DNA of 64,000 nt. Origin: Candidatus Obscuribacterales bacterium. GTDB taxonomy: Bacteria > Cyanobacteriota > Vampirovibrionia > Obscuribacterales > Obscuribacteraceae. The notes below the pieces were generated by a model that saw only the letters and a list, made by a program, of their open reading frames with translations, was not told the origin of the DNA and did not search any database. The position numbers and the translations under genes are program-made. Shown in pieces: positions 1 to 8,877 of the stretch. Every line of letters starts with the position of its first letter. The stretch's first letter is position 1. The stretch lies in assembly GCA_020050835.1 (NCBI GenBank), contig JAGVKB010000148.1, positions 1-64,000 of the forward strand. Reading direction: 5' to 3'.

Positions 1-2
1 AT

Positions 3-356
3 ACCAGCTATGTACCGCTGGCCTTAGAGGCGCAAAAGGAGTTGGTCGATTCGACCAAACGGCTGGTGGAATCGAGCGCGCGCTTGCTCGAGGAGAGATT
101 TGGCAAAGGCAACGTTCGATTTGAGGTGCTTGAGGGTTACATCAAAGACAAGATTCTGGAGCTAGCTCGAGAATGGCCGGCCGATCTGATTGTTTTGGGC
201 TCGCACGGGCGGCGAGGCTTTACCCGATTTCTGCTGGGCAGCGTATCGGAAGCGGTGGTGTCGCACGCACAGTGCTCGGTGGAGATTGTTAAGCTGCCGC
301 ATCCCGAAGGTCAAAAGAAAGAACCCGGCAAGACGCTGGTTGAAAAGCAGCATTGA
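3..356 (+). CDS. Universal stress protein (UspA family), 5' end outside window
   Basis: The reading frame is open from the left edge, so the start codon lies upstream of the window and only about the last 117 residues are seen. The C-terminal half carries the ATP-binding signature of UspA-type proteins, G-x2-G-x9-G-S, read here as [15 protein letters not shown], followed by the usual hydrophobic helix and a final strand (VEIVK). Family members are small cytoplasmic nucleotide-binding proteins linked to stress survival. A charged tail of about 18 residues (many K and E) follows the domain. Downstream lies a gap of about 450 bases. The family call is secure; the exact role is not predictable. 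Confidence 0.88.
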   Translation, partial: TSYVPLALEAQKELVDSTKRLVESSARLLEERFGKGNVRFEVLEGYIKDKILELAREWPADLIVLGSHGRRGFTRFLLGSVSEAVVSHAQCSVEIVKLPHPEGQKKEPGKTLVEKQH

Positions 357-428
357 CGGAAAGGCCTGAATCTCCTTAGCCTTCACTCAGTGTCAATTCG
401 TAGCCAAGGTGTAGCCTAGACCAGAAGA

Positions 429-548
429 CTATTCAGCTTCATCGGGCGGCTTTTCGAAAAACGCCTTATACGCTCCGAATGATCCACAAAGTAGAACCCA
501 GCACACCAAGATGGCGCAGAAGACGGCTGGATTTGTTTGGTCTGGCAT
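429..548 (-). CDS. Putative 39-residue single-span membrane protein
   Basis: A short frame on the minus strand begins ATG, with AAAGGGA placed seven bases upstream, and ends TAG. The product has a short polar start (MPDQTNP), one hydrophobic segment of about 20 residues containing three cysteines (VFCAILVCWVLLC), then GAYKAFFEKPPDEAE. That layout (short periplasmic or luminal side, one span, acidic tail) is typical of small membrane-complex subunits, but I do not recognise a family. It is the only convincing content of the gap between 357 and 807. Support is the ribosome binding site plus the membrane span; no homology is claimed. Confidence 0.42.
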   Translation of the reverse strand: MPDQTNPAVFCAILVCWVLLCGSFGAYKAFFEKPPDEAE

Positions 549-807
549 TTTGAGTCCCTTTCAATCCTGTAGAATCCATCGTGCTCGGTTGACAAGCAAG
601 CGTATCGCGGATTCGTTCTTCCCGGGCAAAGCTGGCCGGCACGAAGCAACTTTAAAAATTATAGCTAGAGTTGGACGAGCTGTGTTGTCATACTATGAAA
701 CTTGCTGCCAGAGCTGAAATCTTAACAACCCCTCAGATGCGGAAGTCAAGGTCTGAGCCTGTGTTATAAATTGTCAGGGTGCAAAGATTGTGAATTGGAG
801 TAATTGA

Positions 808-1722
808 GTGATGAAAGCTGCGAATGGGACATCAGTTTTAATAGCTGTGAGCCTGCTTCTTGCGGCGACTACTACGGCTTATGCCGGTCCGCAATCAGTG
901 CTGGATCCGTATCTGTACGTGCAGCCGCCCTCGGCCGCTAACAGTCGAATGGTGAAAGCGAAACCTGCCAAGCGAGTCAGCAAGGCAGCGAAGGCGCCAA
1001 AGCCAGTCAAGGAGCGCAGGCAAGAGCGCGCGGAAAGTGCGCTGGAGCCGGCGCCTGACAGTAGGCCTGCCAGTAAGACGGCGCTACGCAGCGAGCCTGC
1101 CGCCTCAGAAGATGACGGGTTGATGTCTGGTCCGAAAGAAGTTATGCACGGCATTGCCACTACCACTAAGGCTGCTGGTTCAGGGATAGTGAATGGCGGC
1201 AAGCGGGTCGGTGGCGGCATGATGAACGGCACTAAGTTTATGCGAGATGGTATAGCATCTGGTGCGAAGGCTGCCGGCCAGGGATTGAAGTCTGCTGGTG
1301 AAAAGATCAAAGACGGAACCGGAGCGGTCGGTGGGAAGTTAGCCGTCGCTCCAAAGGCGATCGGTCATGGATTGATGAGCACCGGCGAGAAGCTGAAGGA
1401 CGGCACTCAGGCCGTTGGCGGAAAGCTGGCCGAAGTACCGAAGGCAATCGGAGGCGGGCTCAAGGCCACTGGCGGCAAGGTAGTTGAAGGATCGCAAACT
1501 GTGGGCGGTAAGATGTCCGGCTTTCCCAAGGCGATCGGTCATGGACTTGCGGCAACCGCTACCAAGGTAAAAGACGGAACCGGCGGAGTTGGCAAGAAAA
1601 TAGCCGGGGTTCCGATGGCGATGACACGCAAGCTACTGGGACGCGGCGGCGGCGGGACAATTTCGGCCGAGAGCGCCGATGAAGCCGTAAAAGCGACTGC
1701 TCAAGCTGGTTCTCAGCAATAA
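808..1722 (+). CDS. Secreted protein with 29-residue Gly/Lys-rich tandem repeats
   Basis: Not a recognised family. The start is either GTG at 808 or ATG at 811; TTGGAG at 795-800 fits both. The first ~25 residues form a clean signal peptide ending TAYAG, so the product should be exported. Residues ~45-100 are basic and Ala/Pro/Lys-rich. From about residue 110 the protein is built of repeats of the pattern PKAIGHGL..TG.K..DGT..VGGK, three of them exactly 29 residues long, with more diverged copies in front. Spacing of Gly and Lys suggests amphipathic segments similar in style to LEA or apolipoprotein-like repeats. It may bind membranes, polymers or the cell wall, but this is only inferred from composition. 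Confidence 0.75.
   Translation: MMKAANGTSVLIAVSLLLAATTTAYAGPQSVLDPYLYVQPPSAANSRMVKAKPAKRVSKAAKAPKPVKERRQERAESALEPAPDSRPASKTALRSEPAASEDDGLMSGPKEVMHGIATTTKAAGSGIVNGGKRVGGGMMNGTKFMRDGIASGAKAAGQGLKSAGEKIKDGTGAVGGKLAVAPKAIGHGLMSTGEKLKDGTQAVGGKLAEVPKAIGGGLKATGGKVVEGSQTVGGKMSGFPKAIGHGLAATATKVKDGTGGVGKKIAGVPMAMTRKLLGRGGGGTISAESADEAVKATAQAGSQQ
1264..1611 (+). repeat. Four 87-bp coding tandem repeats
   Basis: Within the secreted repeat protein, units begin at 1351, 1438 and 1525, each starting with a CCN-AAG-GC codon run (Pro-Lys-Ala-Ile-Gly). A diverged unit lies at 1264-1350. Period is 87 bp, with no indels between the three good copies. The nucleotide copies differ at many positions, so the array is old or under protein-level selection and not a recent slippage product. 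Confidence 0.75.
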
Positions 1723-1779
1723 AAGCCGCATCCACCGCTGGGATGGGCGGACGACTTGTCTGCTGCGATCTCGGTCGGC

Positions 1780-2139
1780 TTATCGCGTGACGCTCTTTTC
1801 TCTTTCGACGCTTACTCCCACTACGGCCTGGTGTAGAGTGAGATAGCTCTTGCCATCGAATATGGTGGCGTCAAATTCGCGCGAATGAGCCCGCTTGAAA
1901 GCCTCGCTGTGAACCCAGCCTTTGAAGGACTCTTCCGAATCCCAGCGAGTGAGTACTTGATACTCGTTGTCGGTTTGCTCTGGTTTGCCGCCCATTAGCA
2001 TGCGCGTTCCCGGCTTTAGCAGATCCAGGCTGTGGAACCCGGGTTGGTCTTCGACCGCGCGCTCCCGCTCCTGGAACATCCTTTCGAAATCGGTTTCACG
2101 CCCTTTTCTAACCGGTATGTGATTGATTGAGATAAACAT
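1780..2139 (-). CDS. Antibiotic-biosynthesis-monooxygenase / HmoA-like protein
   Basis: A 119-residue protein of the dimeric alpha-beta barrel (ABM) superfamily, close in pattern to IsdG/HmoA heme-degrading monooxygenases. It opens FISINHIPV, with the Asn near residue 6 expected in that family. It continues with a GF.SLDLL strand and then TRWDSEESFKGWVHSEAFKRAH, which holds the conserved Trp and a downstream His. A short tail (VSVEREKSVTR) follows the domain. Such proteins act in the cytoplasm on heme or on aromatic substrates; which one applies here cannot be told. It is followed by the oppositely oriented repeat-protein gene. It lies downstream of speD on the same strand, separated by a strong hairpin, so it is probably transcribed separately. 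Confidence 0.8.
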   Translation of the reverse strand: MFISINHIPVRKGRETDFERMFQERERAVEDQPGFHSLDLLKPGTRMLMGGKPEQTDNEYQVLTRWDSEESFKGWVHSEAFKRAHSREFDATIFDGKSYLTLHQAVVGVSVEREKSVTR

Positions 2140-2169
2140 TGATGTGCAGCCTCTGAATGGGTGAAGTTG

Positions 2170-2203
2170 GAAGCCGTGGTATCACGGATGATACCACGGC
2201 TTC
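2170..2203 (-). terminator. Perfect 15-bp hairpin after speD
   Basis: GAAGCCGTGGTATCA at 2170-2184 pairs perfectly with 2189-2203 across a four-base loop (CGGA on the plus strand). It begins 17 bases after the speD stop codon. No U-tract follows on either side, so it may be a terminator of unusual form or an mRNA-stabilising hairpin. Confidence 0.6.
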
Positions 2204-2220
2204 GCCGGACTCTTAATCGA

Positions 2221-2646
2221 TCACAGAGACGAGGCCAGTTTGAGTCGTTCGGATTCGATGATCCGCCCGGCTCTGCCCGCGCTGCGAGGAAACTCTCTGC
2301 CGCGCATCAACACTTGCTTTTCATAGCTGGTCGGTTCGAAGTTCTCGCTGAAGTATTTGATTGCTTCATCGATATCGAATTCGCGACAAGAGAAGATATC
2401 CAGTGTTACGAACCCTTTATCCGGGAACGTGTGAATGGATATGTGCGACTCGGCGATCAGTACGACACCGCTTACGCCCCAATCATCCGGAACAGCGCCA
2501 TGATACGTGAAAACGTATGGTGGCATGATTTTTGTCATATCCAGCTGTTCGGGATAACTATCCAGAACTTTGCTTAAGAGATTCAAGTCTGCCAATTTGG
2601 CCTTGGGACAGCCGTAGGCTTCTAAAATGAGATGTGGTCCAAACAT
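2221..2646 (-). CDS. speD: S-adenosylmethionine decarboxylase proenzyme
   Basis: Makes decarboxylated SAM, the aminopropyl donor for spermidine. The start ATG at 2646 is set by AAGGGGGAAG just upstream and by family length (141 residues). The open frame continues 39 codons further up but shows no family match there. Hallmarks are the self-cleavage site E66-S67 in AESHISIHTFP, where Ser67 becomes the pyruvoyl cofactor, with His72 and Cys87 (DIFSC) as the processing and catalytic residues. This is the short prokaryotic class (Thermotoga/Bacillus type). No dedicated speE is adjacent; a distant membrane protein at 50942 has only a spermidine-synthase-like domain. A perfect hairpin follows the stop codon. 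Confidence 0.95.
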   Translation of the reverse strand: MFGPHLILEAYGCPKAKLADLNLLSKVLDSYPEQLDMTKIMPPYVFTYHGAVPDDWGVSGVVLIAESHISIHTFPDKGFVTLDIFSCREFDIDEAIKYFSENFEPTSYEKQVLMRGREFPRSAGRAGRIIESERLKLASSL

Positions 2647-3173
2647 GTTTCTTCCCCCTTTCGCGCTCGTTGTTCGGACGAGTGCTTTGTTGTGGTTGCC
2701 GAAGAGATTGACAAAATACGCATGTAGACTGGATTTCAGTAATGTGTATTTTGAGGGGTACACGAAACGCTTACCTTGAGCCCAGTTTTGGACGCAGCCG
2801 TTCTGGAAGTTGGGCGTTGTGTTGGTGCGAACTAAACCTCCTTGTTACTACTTTGAGAATGAGTAATTTTAACAGAGCTGGCAGATATTACACTGTGAGT
2901 CCATTAAACTTACATGGATTGATTATACATGTCCCAGCCAAAGCGTGAAGCACTGCGGAGAGGACACTGTCTGCAAGCCGTGGCGAGCAGTTCAGAAAAC
3001 TTTCTGACGCCGGTTGTCCGGAATTGTTTCCGGTTGAACTTGTGTTGCAGTCTGGTCAGTAACAGACTTGCTTGAAACTATTCTTGGCAGCTGGACTGGT
3101 TGTACAGGCTCAAGCCGAGAGCTTCGTGATGTTTGCGCGGCGAGGCTGGTGCACCGGGAGGTGAGGCTCTCAC
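2647..3173. other. Intergenic region upstream of speD
   Basis: About 530 bases with no convincing gene. It should hold the speD promoter and leader. On the minus strand an AAGGAGG motif near 2840 is followed in the speD frame by an open stretch with no ATG, GTG or TTG until 2763, so it cannot be assigned to a gene. A small inverted repeat, CCGGAA-TTGT-TTCCGG, lies near 3020. Confidence 0.5.
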
Positions 3174-4289
3174 TCAAGGATTGGCATAGGTAATGCGATA
3201 GATGCAACCGGCTTTGTCATCGGAGATAAGCAGCGAACCATCGGGAGCAATCAAGATGTCTACTGGCCGCCCCCAGACTTTGCCTCCCTCCAACCAACCG
3301 TCCGCGAAGACTTCGTACTTAGGCTCTTCGCCCTTGTTTCGACGGACGAGCGAAATCCGATATCCCAGTGGTGTACTCCTATTCCAGGAGCCGTGTTCGC
3401 AGATGAATATCTGATTCTTATAAGCGGGCGGGAACATCTTGCCAGTATAGAATCGCATGCCGAGCGCCGCTACGTGCGGGCCCAGCTCGACGGTTGCCGG
3501 CGTGGTCTTGGCGGCGCCGCCCTTACTGCCGAAATCTGGGTCGACGATGTCCTTACCATGTCGATATGGATAGCCGAAGTGCATACCGGAAGTCGGTGCA
3601 TGGTTCAGCTCGTCGGGCGGCCGATTTTCGCCGAGCCAATCACGACCGTTGTCAGTAAACCAGAGCTCCTTGGTCTGCGGATCCCAGTCGAATCCGACCG
3701 TGTTGCGAATGCCGCGCGCAAATATCTCGGCGCCGGAGCCGTCCGCATTCATTCTGGTCAGGCTGGCGAAAGGATCTCCGTGGTCGCAAATATTGCAAGG
3801 AGCTCCAATTGGAACATATAAAAGATCATCGGGACCAAAGCGAATGTACTTCCAGCCGTGATGCACGCTGGATGGCAGCTTGGTTGTCACTACTACCGGC
3901 TTGGGCGGATTGGCGAGGTCTGCTTCGACATCGTCGAAACGCAGAATCCGATTTACTTCGGCGACATAGAGCGAGCCGTTATGTAAATCCACTCCATTTG
4001 GCATGAACAAGTTGCGGGCAATCGTGATGACTTCGTCTCCACGGTAGTCTTTGTTTCGGTCTGGAATCGCATAAACACTGCCGTTGTCTTCACGTGTCCC
4101 GACGAACAAGGTGCGATTAGGGCTCAATACCATCGAGCGCGCATTTGGAACGTTATCGGCATAGATACTTATATGAAATCCCGGTGGCAGCTTGATCTTG
4201 TCCAGCTGAACCTCTTGCCGCCCTGAACAGCCAGAAGGCAAACATATAGAGGCTGTAGCAAGCAGGATTAAAGTCAAGAGTCTTTTCAT
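3174..4289 (-). CDS. Lipoprotein of the glucose/sorbosone (PQQ-type) dehydrogenase family
   Basis: The 371-residue product begins with a lipoprotein signal: MKRLLTLILLATASICLPSGC, lipobox LPSGC, Cys21. It should be anchored at the outer face of a membrane. The rest is a six-bladed beta-propeller of the soluble glucose dehydrogenase/L-sorbosone dehydrogenase type: LPPGFHISIYADNVPNAR, VHHGWKYIRFGPDDLLYVPIG, FARGIRNTVGFDWDP and the ELWFTDNGRDWLGENRPPDELN stretch near the active site. A CNICDHG pair of cysteines sits close to the putative cofactor pocket. Family members oxidise sugars with PQQ; the substrate here is unknown and some members have lost catalysis. It is transcribed alone. Confidence 0.85.
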   Translation of the reverse strand: MKRLLTLILLATASICLPSGCSGRQEVQLDKIKLPPGFHISIYADNVPNARSMVLSPNRTLFVGTREDNGSVYAIPDRNKDYRGDEVITIARNLFMPNGVDLHNGSLYVAEVNRILRFDDVEADLANPPKPVVVTTKLPSSVHHGWKYIRFGPDDLLYVPIGAPCNICDHGDPFASLTRMNADGSGAEIFARGIRNTVGFDWDPQTKELWFTDNGRDWLGENRPPDELNHAPTSGMHFGYPYRHGKDIVDPDFGSKGGAAKTTPATVELGPHVAALGMRFYTGKMFPPAYKNQIFICEHGSWNRSTPLGYRISLVRRNKGEEPKYEVFADGWLEGGKVWGRPVDILIAPDGSLLISDDKAGCIYRITYANP

Positions 4290-4402
4290 TGTTCAGCCTT
4301 CATGCTTTTAAATGAGCTCGCAAGGATAGTCTGACACAGATAGTTCGGCGCGACTGACAAGAATAGCTCTGAGCAAATTTGTTCAGGTTAGTTTGTCGAT
4401 AT

Positions 4403-7400
4403 CTAAACCGACACTTTGCTGATCAGCACATTGATGCCGGGGCGGAATGCTCCATTGATCGCGGCTACGAGCTCTTCTGATGCCGCAACCCAGTACTGGC
4501 TGCCTACCAGTATCGTCTGGCTTTGATTCCCTTGCGGGAAATGTAGAAGCACCGGGTCATCGCCTTTGTGCGCGTTCAAGATGTCTTTCAGTCGATGCAG
4601 ATCAGAGAAGCTTTGCTCTTCGGTCAGAAAGACATTTACCAGCGAAGCGTCCGCGATCCGGCGGACATTGTTGGCGAGGATTGACATGTCGTCGTCATTC
4701 TTCTTGATCTTTCCTTTGATCAAGAGCAGCGATCTTGGGATGAGCACTTCTTGCGGCAATTTTTCCAGCGTCTCGCTGTAGATGACGATTTCACCCTTGC
4801 CTGTCAGATCCTCGAGATGAACGATGCACAATAGCTTATTCTGCTTGGTAAGCTTCTTCTCGACAGCTGTAGCAAGCCCGCCCAGGATGACATTGGTGCC
4901 GTCGGATGCCTCGCGCACCTCTTTCATGGAGTGGGTAGTCAGCCAGCGAAGCCGATTCGAGACCTTTTTTAGAGGATGGCTGGTTACATAGAAGCCGAGC
5001 AGCTCATGCTCCATGGTTTGAAGCTCGGCTTCCGGAAACTCAGTGGGGTCCCCTTTTAGCTGTTGCAGAACCGGCGCGGTGGCAACGGACAGTCCTGCGA
5101 ACAGGTTCATCTGTCCGGACGCGAGCTCCACCTGCCTGCGGCTTGAGGACTCGACCAGGGAGTCGATGTTTTCCAGCGCTTGTCTGCGAGTAACATTTAG
5201 ACCCAGGCAGGCTCCGCACTTGATCAACGCTTCCAGGGCCCGTTTGTTGACGACTCTCAGGTCGATTCGGGAGATGAAGTCATGCAAAGTCTCGAACTTG
5301 CCGTCCTGTTCGCGCTTGTTCACTATCTCCTGAATAGCTGATTCGCCGACGTTTTTGACGGCCGACAATCCAAAGCGAATGGCGCCACCGTCGGCGGTGA
5401 AGTCCGGTCCTGATACATTTATGTCCGGCGGCAGTATGTCGATGCTCATCGCCTGGCATTCAGCGATGTAGCCTTGCACTTTGTCTTGCTCGCCGCTGAC
5501 GCTGGACAGAAGAGCGGTCATATATTCGACCGGAAAGTGCGTTTTCAGATAGGCGGTCTGATAAGTGACAAATGAATACGCCTGGCTGTGAGATTTATTG
5601 AAGCAGTATTCAGCAAACTGCACCATCATGTCGAAGAGCTGATCGGAGATCTCTTTGCTGATACCGTTCTTGGCGCAGCCGCCTACGAACAGCTCGCGCT
5701 GCTTCTCCATCTCCTCGGGCTTTTTCTTTCCCATCGCTCGGCGCAAGAGGTCGGCTTGGCCCAGGCTATAGCCGGCCAATTGCTGAGCGATCTGCATGAC
5801 CTGTTCTTGATAGACTATCTGTCCGTAAGTATCCTGCAGGATCGGTGCCAGGTGTGGCGTTAGATAGGTAATCTTGGTGGTGCCATGCTTGCAGTCGATG
5901 AATTTGTCGATCATCCCGGTGTCCAGCGGACCGGGGCGATAGAGCGCGATCAAGGCTGAAAGGTCTTCCATGCAGGACGGTTTCATGTCCCGCGCGACCT
6001 GTCTCATCCCGGAAGAAGTTTCTAATTGAAAGATGCCGGCGAGGTCTCCATTGCTTATTGTCTGGTAGACCTTCTCGTCATCAAGAGGCAGTTTGTCTGG
6101 ATTGATCTCGATGCCGCGTGTCTGTTTGATGATTTTGACTGCTTTGTCGACCATCGTCAGGTTGCGCAGTCCGAGAAAGTCCATTTTGACCAACCCGACG
6201 TAGCCGAGATCTTCCATGTAAAACTGCGTGATCACGGCGCCGTCATTGTTGCGCTGCACCGGCACGATCTCTTCGAGCGGCACATCCGAGATGACCACTC
6301 CGGCGGCGTGCATACCGAAGGTTTTGTTGACTCCTTCCAGCCTGCGGGCGAGATCGATTACCTCTTTGGCTTCGGCGCTGGTCTGGTAGACCTTTTTGAA
6401 TTCCGGGTGTTCGGTGGTCATCTCTTCCAACGGCGTTGGTTTGCCGCGCACCACCGGCACCATTTTTGCCAATTTATTGGATTCGGAAAATGGAAATTCC
6501 AAGACACGCGCGACGTCTTTTAGCACGGCTTTACTGGTCATCCGGTTGAAGGTGATGATCTGAGCAACCTTATCCTGCCCGTACTTCTCGTAGCAATATT
6601 TGATGATTTCGTCGCGCCGCTCGATGCAGAAGTCGGTGTCGATATCGGGCATCGATCGACGCTCCGGGTTGAGAAATCGTTCGAACAGCAGGTTGTATCG
6701 AATCGGATCGATGTTTGTAATGCCCAGGCAATATGCCACGATGCTCCCGGCCGCCGATCCCCGACCGGGACCGACTGGAATGCCTCTGCTGCGTGCGAAA
6801 CGAATGAAGTCCCAAGTGATCAAAAAGTACGAAGGAAACTTCATGTCCTCGATCACTTTTAGTTCTTCATGGACGCGCGCTTCGATTTCCGGAGTAATCT
6901 CCGGATACCGCTCTCTCAAGCCATCCCAAACTATTTGATTGAGATAGCTCTCCGGTGTGTGTCCGGCCGGAACGGGAAAATGGGGCAATCTGGGATCACC
7001 GGCGAGTTTGATTGAATCGATGCGGTCGGCTATTTCAAGCGTGCACTTGATGGATTCTTCAATCTGCTCGTTGTCCAGGTGGTCCCGAAACAGATAGGCC
7101 ATCTCGTCGCCATTCTTGACGTATTCCCAACCGCTGAATTTCATGCGATTCGCTTCGGTCACGACCTTACCCATCTGAATGCAAAGCAGCGCATCATGTG
7201 CTCGCCCGTCGCATTTATTCGTAAAGTGGCTGTCGTTGGTGGCGCAAAGCTTGAGCTCCAGCTCCTTGGCAATCTGCACCAGATGCCGATTGACCTTTCT
7301 GTCTTCTGGATAGCCGTGGTCCTGGATTTCGATAAAGTAATTGTCTCCAAGGACCTCTTTGTACCAGGAGGCAGTTTCCTTGGCCTTTTCGTAGTTGTCG

Positions 7401-7849
7401 TTGAGCAGATATTGATTGACTTGCGACCCGAGGCAGCCGGACAGGACGATCAGCCCGTCCCGGTATTGTTCGAGCATGTCTCTGTTGATACGCGGTTTGT
7501 AATAGTAACCATCCAGATGAGCTCTTGAATTCAATCGCACGAGATTCTGATAGCCGGTGCGATTCTGGGCCAGAATCGTCAGGTGATAGAGCGGTTGTTT
7601 AGTCTTTTTGTCCTTAATATCACCGTCGCAGATATATCCTTCGCAACCGATAATTGCCTTTACGCCACCCAGTTCGTGGCAAGTTTTGGTGAGTTCGACC
7701 GCACCATACATGACACCGTGATCTGTAATGGCGACAGCCGGCATATTTTCCGCTTTGGCTTTCTTTACGAGCTCCTTCACACGGGTGGCGCCGTCAAGGA
7801 GGCTATACTCCGTGTGCAGATGTAGCGGCACATATGGCCTTGGACTCAT
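4403..7849 (-). CDS. dnaE: DNA polymerase III alpha subunit
   Basis: Replicative polymerase catalytic subunit, 1148 residues, normal for DnaE1. GGGAGGAATTC sits directly before the ATG at 7849. Order of domains: PHP domain (LHLHTEYSLLDGA, then ITDHGVMYGAVEL) over residues 1-280; palm with catalytic Asp pair in PDIDTDF near residue 400; third Asp in KMDFLGLR near residue 556; finger/helix-hairpin-helix region with YSFVTYQTAYLKTHFP; and a C-terminal OB fold (residues ~985-1065) ending in a tau-binding-like region. The gene stands alone with about 500 bases of non-coding sequence upstream. Confidence 0.97.
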   Translation of the reverse strand: MSPRPYVPLHLHTEYSLLDGATRVKELVKKAKAENMPAVAITDHGVMYGAVELTKTCHELGGVKAIIGCEGYICDGDIKDKKTKQPLYHLTILAQNRTGYQNLVRLNSRAHLDGYYYKPRINRDMLEQYRDGLIVLSGCLGSQVNQYLLNDNYEKAKETASWYKEVLGDNYFIEIQDHGYPEDRKVNRHLVQIAKELELKLCATNDSHFTNKCDGRAHDALLCIQMGKVVTEANRMKFSGWEYVKNGDEMAYLFRDHLDNEQIEESIKCTLEIADRIDSIKLAGDPRLPHFPVPAGHTPESYLNQIVWDGLRERYPEITPEIEARVHEELKVIEDMKFPSYFLITWDFIRFARSRGIPVGPGRGSAAGSIVAYCLGITNIDPIRYNLLFERFLNPERRSMPDIDTDFCIERRDEIIKYCYEKYGQDKVAQIITFNRMTSKAVLKDVARVLEFPFSESNKLAKMVPVVRGKPTPLEEMTTEHPEFKKVYQTSAEAKEVIDLARRLEGVNKTFGMHAAGVVISDVPLEEIVPVQRNNDGAVITQFYMEDLGYVGLVKMDFLGLRNLTMVDKAVKIIKQTRGIEINPDKLPLDDEKVYQTISNGDLAGIFQLETSSGMRQVARDMKPSCMEDLSALIALYRPGPLDTGMIDKFIDCKHGTTKITYLTPHLAPILQDTYGQIVYQEQVMQIAQQLAGYSLGQADLLRRAMGKKKPEEMEKQRELFVGGCAKNGISKEISDQLFDMMVQFAEYCFNKSHSQAYSFVTYQTAYLKTHFPVEYMTALLSSVSGEQDKVQGYIAECQAMSIDILPPDINVSGPDFTADGGAIRFGLSAVKNVGESAIQEIVNKREQDGKFETLHDFISRIDLRVVNKRALEALIKCGACLGLNVTRRQALENIDSLVESSSRRQVELASGQMNLFAGLSVATAPVLQQLKGDPTEFPEAELQTMEHELLGFYVTSHPLKKVSNRLRWLTTHSMKEVREASDGTNVILGGLATAVEKKLTKQNKLLCIVHLEDLTGKGEIVIYSETLEKLPQEVLIPRSLLLIKGKIKKNDDDMSILANNVRRIADASLVNVFLTEEQSFSDLHRLKDILNAHKGDDPVLLHFPQGNQSQTILVGSQYWVAASEELVAAINGAFRPGINVLISKVSV

Positions 7850-8380
7850 GAATTCCTCCCCGCCGCGTCCAGGCTGTAACGGGAGCGGGCAGTAAGCCAG
7901 CGGCGCATTAGCACCGGTCTCCCAGCCGAACGGCAGAATTGACCGTCGCGATAACTAAATTGTATCCGCTTGCCGCTCCAATCTAGGAGACGTGGAACTA
8001 TCTGGAAAAGTTCAAATCTAACCTTTCGCCGGCGCAAGCATCAGCAAAACAAAGACACGAGCAGCCGGTCTGGTCTCGGTGCTTGCCAGCTTGAATGCTC
8101 TGTTAGCATTGTCGGTTTGGAAACTGTGTTTTGCCATCCGTTGAAAGGAGACAAACAGATGGCGTGCTTAGAGCACCGGTATGGTGATCGAAACGATGCT
8201 TTCCAGTCACCTTGATGGGGGAGCGGATCTGTCGCCGACAAATCTTCAAGAGCTTTTAGAACTAAAAGGTAAATCGACTGCGAAGAACTGACCGGCTAAA
8301 GCGGACAGTCTTTCATGCTGAAATCCTTAAGCCGGATCGGACGGGCCGTCCTACTTCTATGTAGGATTGAGCTGAACGAG
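7850..8380. other. Intergenic region upstream of dnaE
   Basis: No clear gene. It includes the dnaE promoter region on the minus strand. On the plus strand an AAAGGAGA motif at 8145-8152 precedes an 18-codon frame at 8159, which overlaps a 36-codon frame at 8181-8291. Neither shows recognisable protein features, so both are left as unproven. Confidence 0.35.
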
Positions 8381-8596
8381 TTATGACTGGGCGACCAGCT
8401 CTTTGTGGTGGGTGGACTGGAGGTTACGTGGAGCTCTCCGGCGAGAAACGATGGAGCGGTGACCATCGGATTCAGTTAGCCCGTGGCGTTTGATTAGCTG
8501 AGTAGTAACCTCGGCTTTTTCAACTTCGGCGATTGCTTGCCGAAACCAAAGTTGCAGGCTGCGTCGCTCTTCTTTTGTCAATACCGGTTCGCTCAT
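8381..8596 (-). CDS. Hypothetical small protein (71 aa)
   Basis: Not recognised. The ATG at 8596 is preceded by AAGGAGAG at an ideal spacing of about seven bases, the best reason to accept it. The first 35 residues are charged and likely helical (LTKEERRSLQLWFRQAIAEV), while the C-terminal half is basic and low in hydrophobic residues (RSIVSRRRAPRNL). It has no signal peptide or membrane span, so it is probably cytoplasmic. It stands alone between the dnaE upstream region and about 280 bases of empty sequence. It may be a small regulator or nucleic-acid-binding protein; this is a guess from charge only. Confidence 0.5.
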   Translation of the reverse strand: MSEPVLTKEERRSLQLWFRQAIAEVEKAEVTTQLIKRHGLTESDGHRSIVSRRRAPRNLQSTHHKELVAQS

Positions 8597-8877
8597 CGCT
8601 CGGCTCTCCTTAATTGGCGGGTTACTGGCACGTTGCCGGCAATTAATATCTTCTTGGCAACATCGTCTTATGCGCGCATTTCACAGCATTTATTAACAAT
8701 CAAACTGTACAGATGTGTTTACCTGCAGATACCCCGGTATCGAAGTGGCTGTAGGTGGTTTTGCGCCTGAGCCGTATTGTAGGTGCTGGCCGGAATTGTG
8801 CGCCACTTGGCAGCGGAAAAAGTAAATTATGTTTGGCTCATCGATTGAAAGAGCAGCCGTCGCCTGATTCTAATCAA

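Noticed and set aside
8159-8291. Short overlapping frames after AAAGGAGA upstream of dnaE
   Set aside because: Products of 18 and 36 residues show no recognisable features; the motif alone is not enough.
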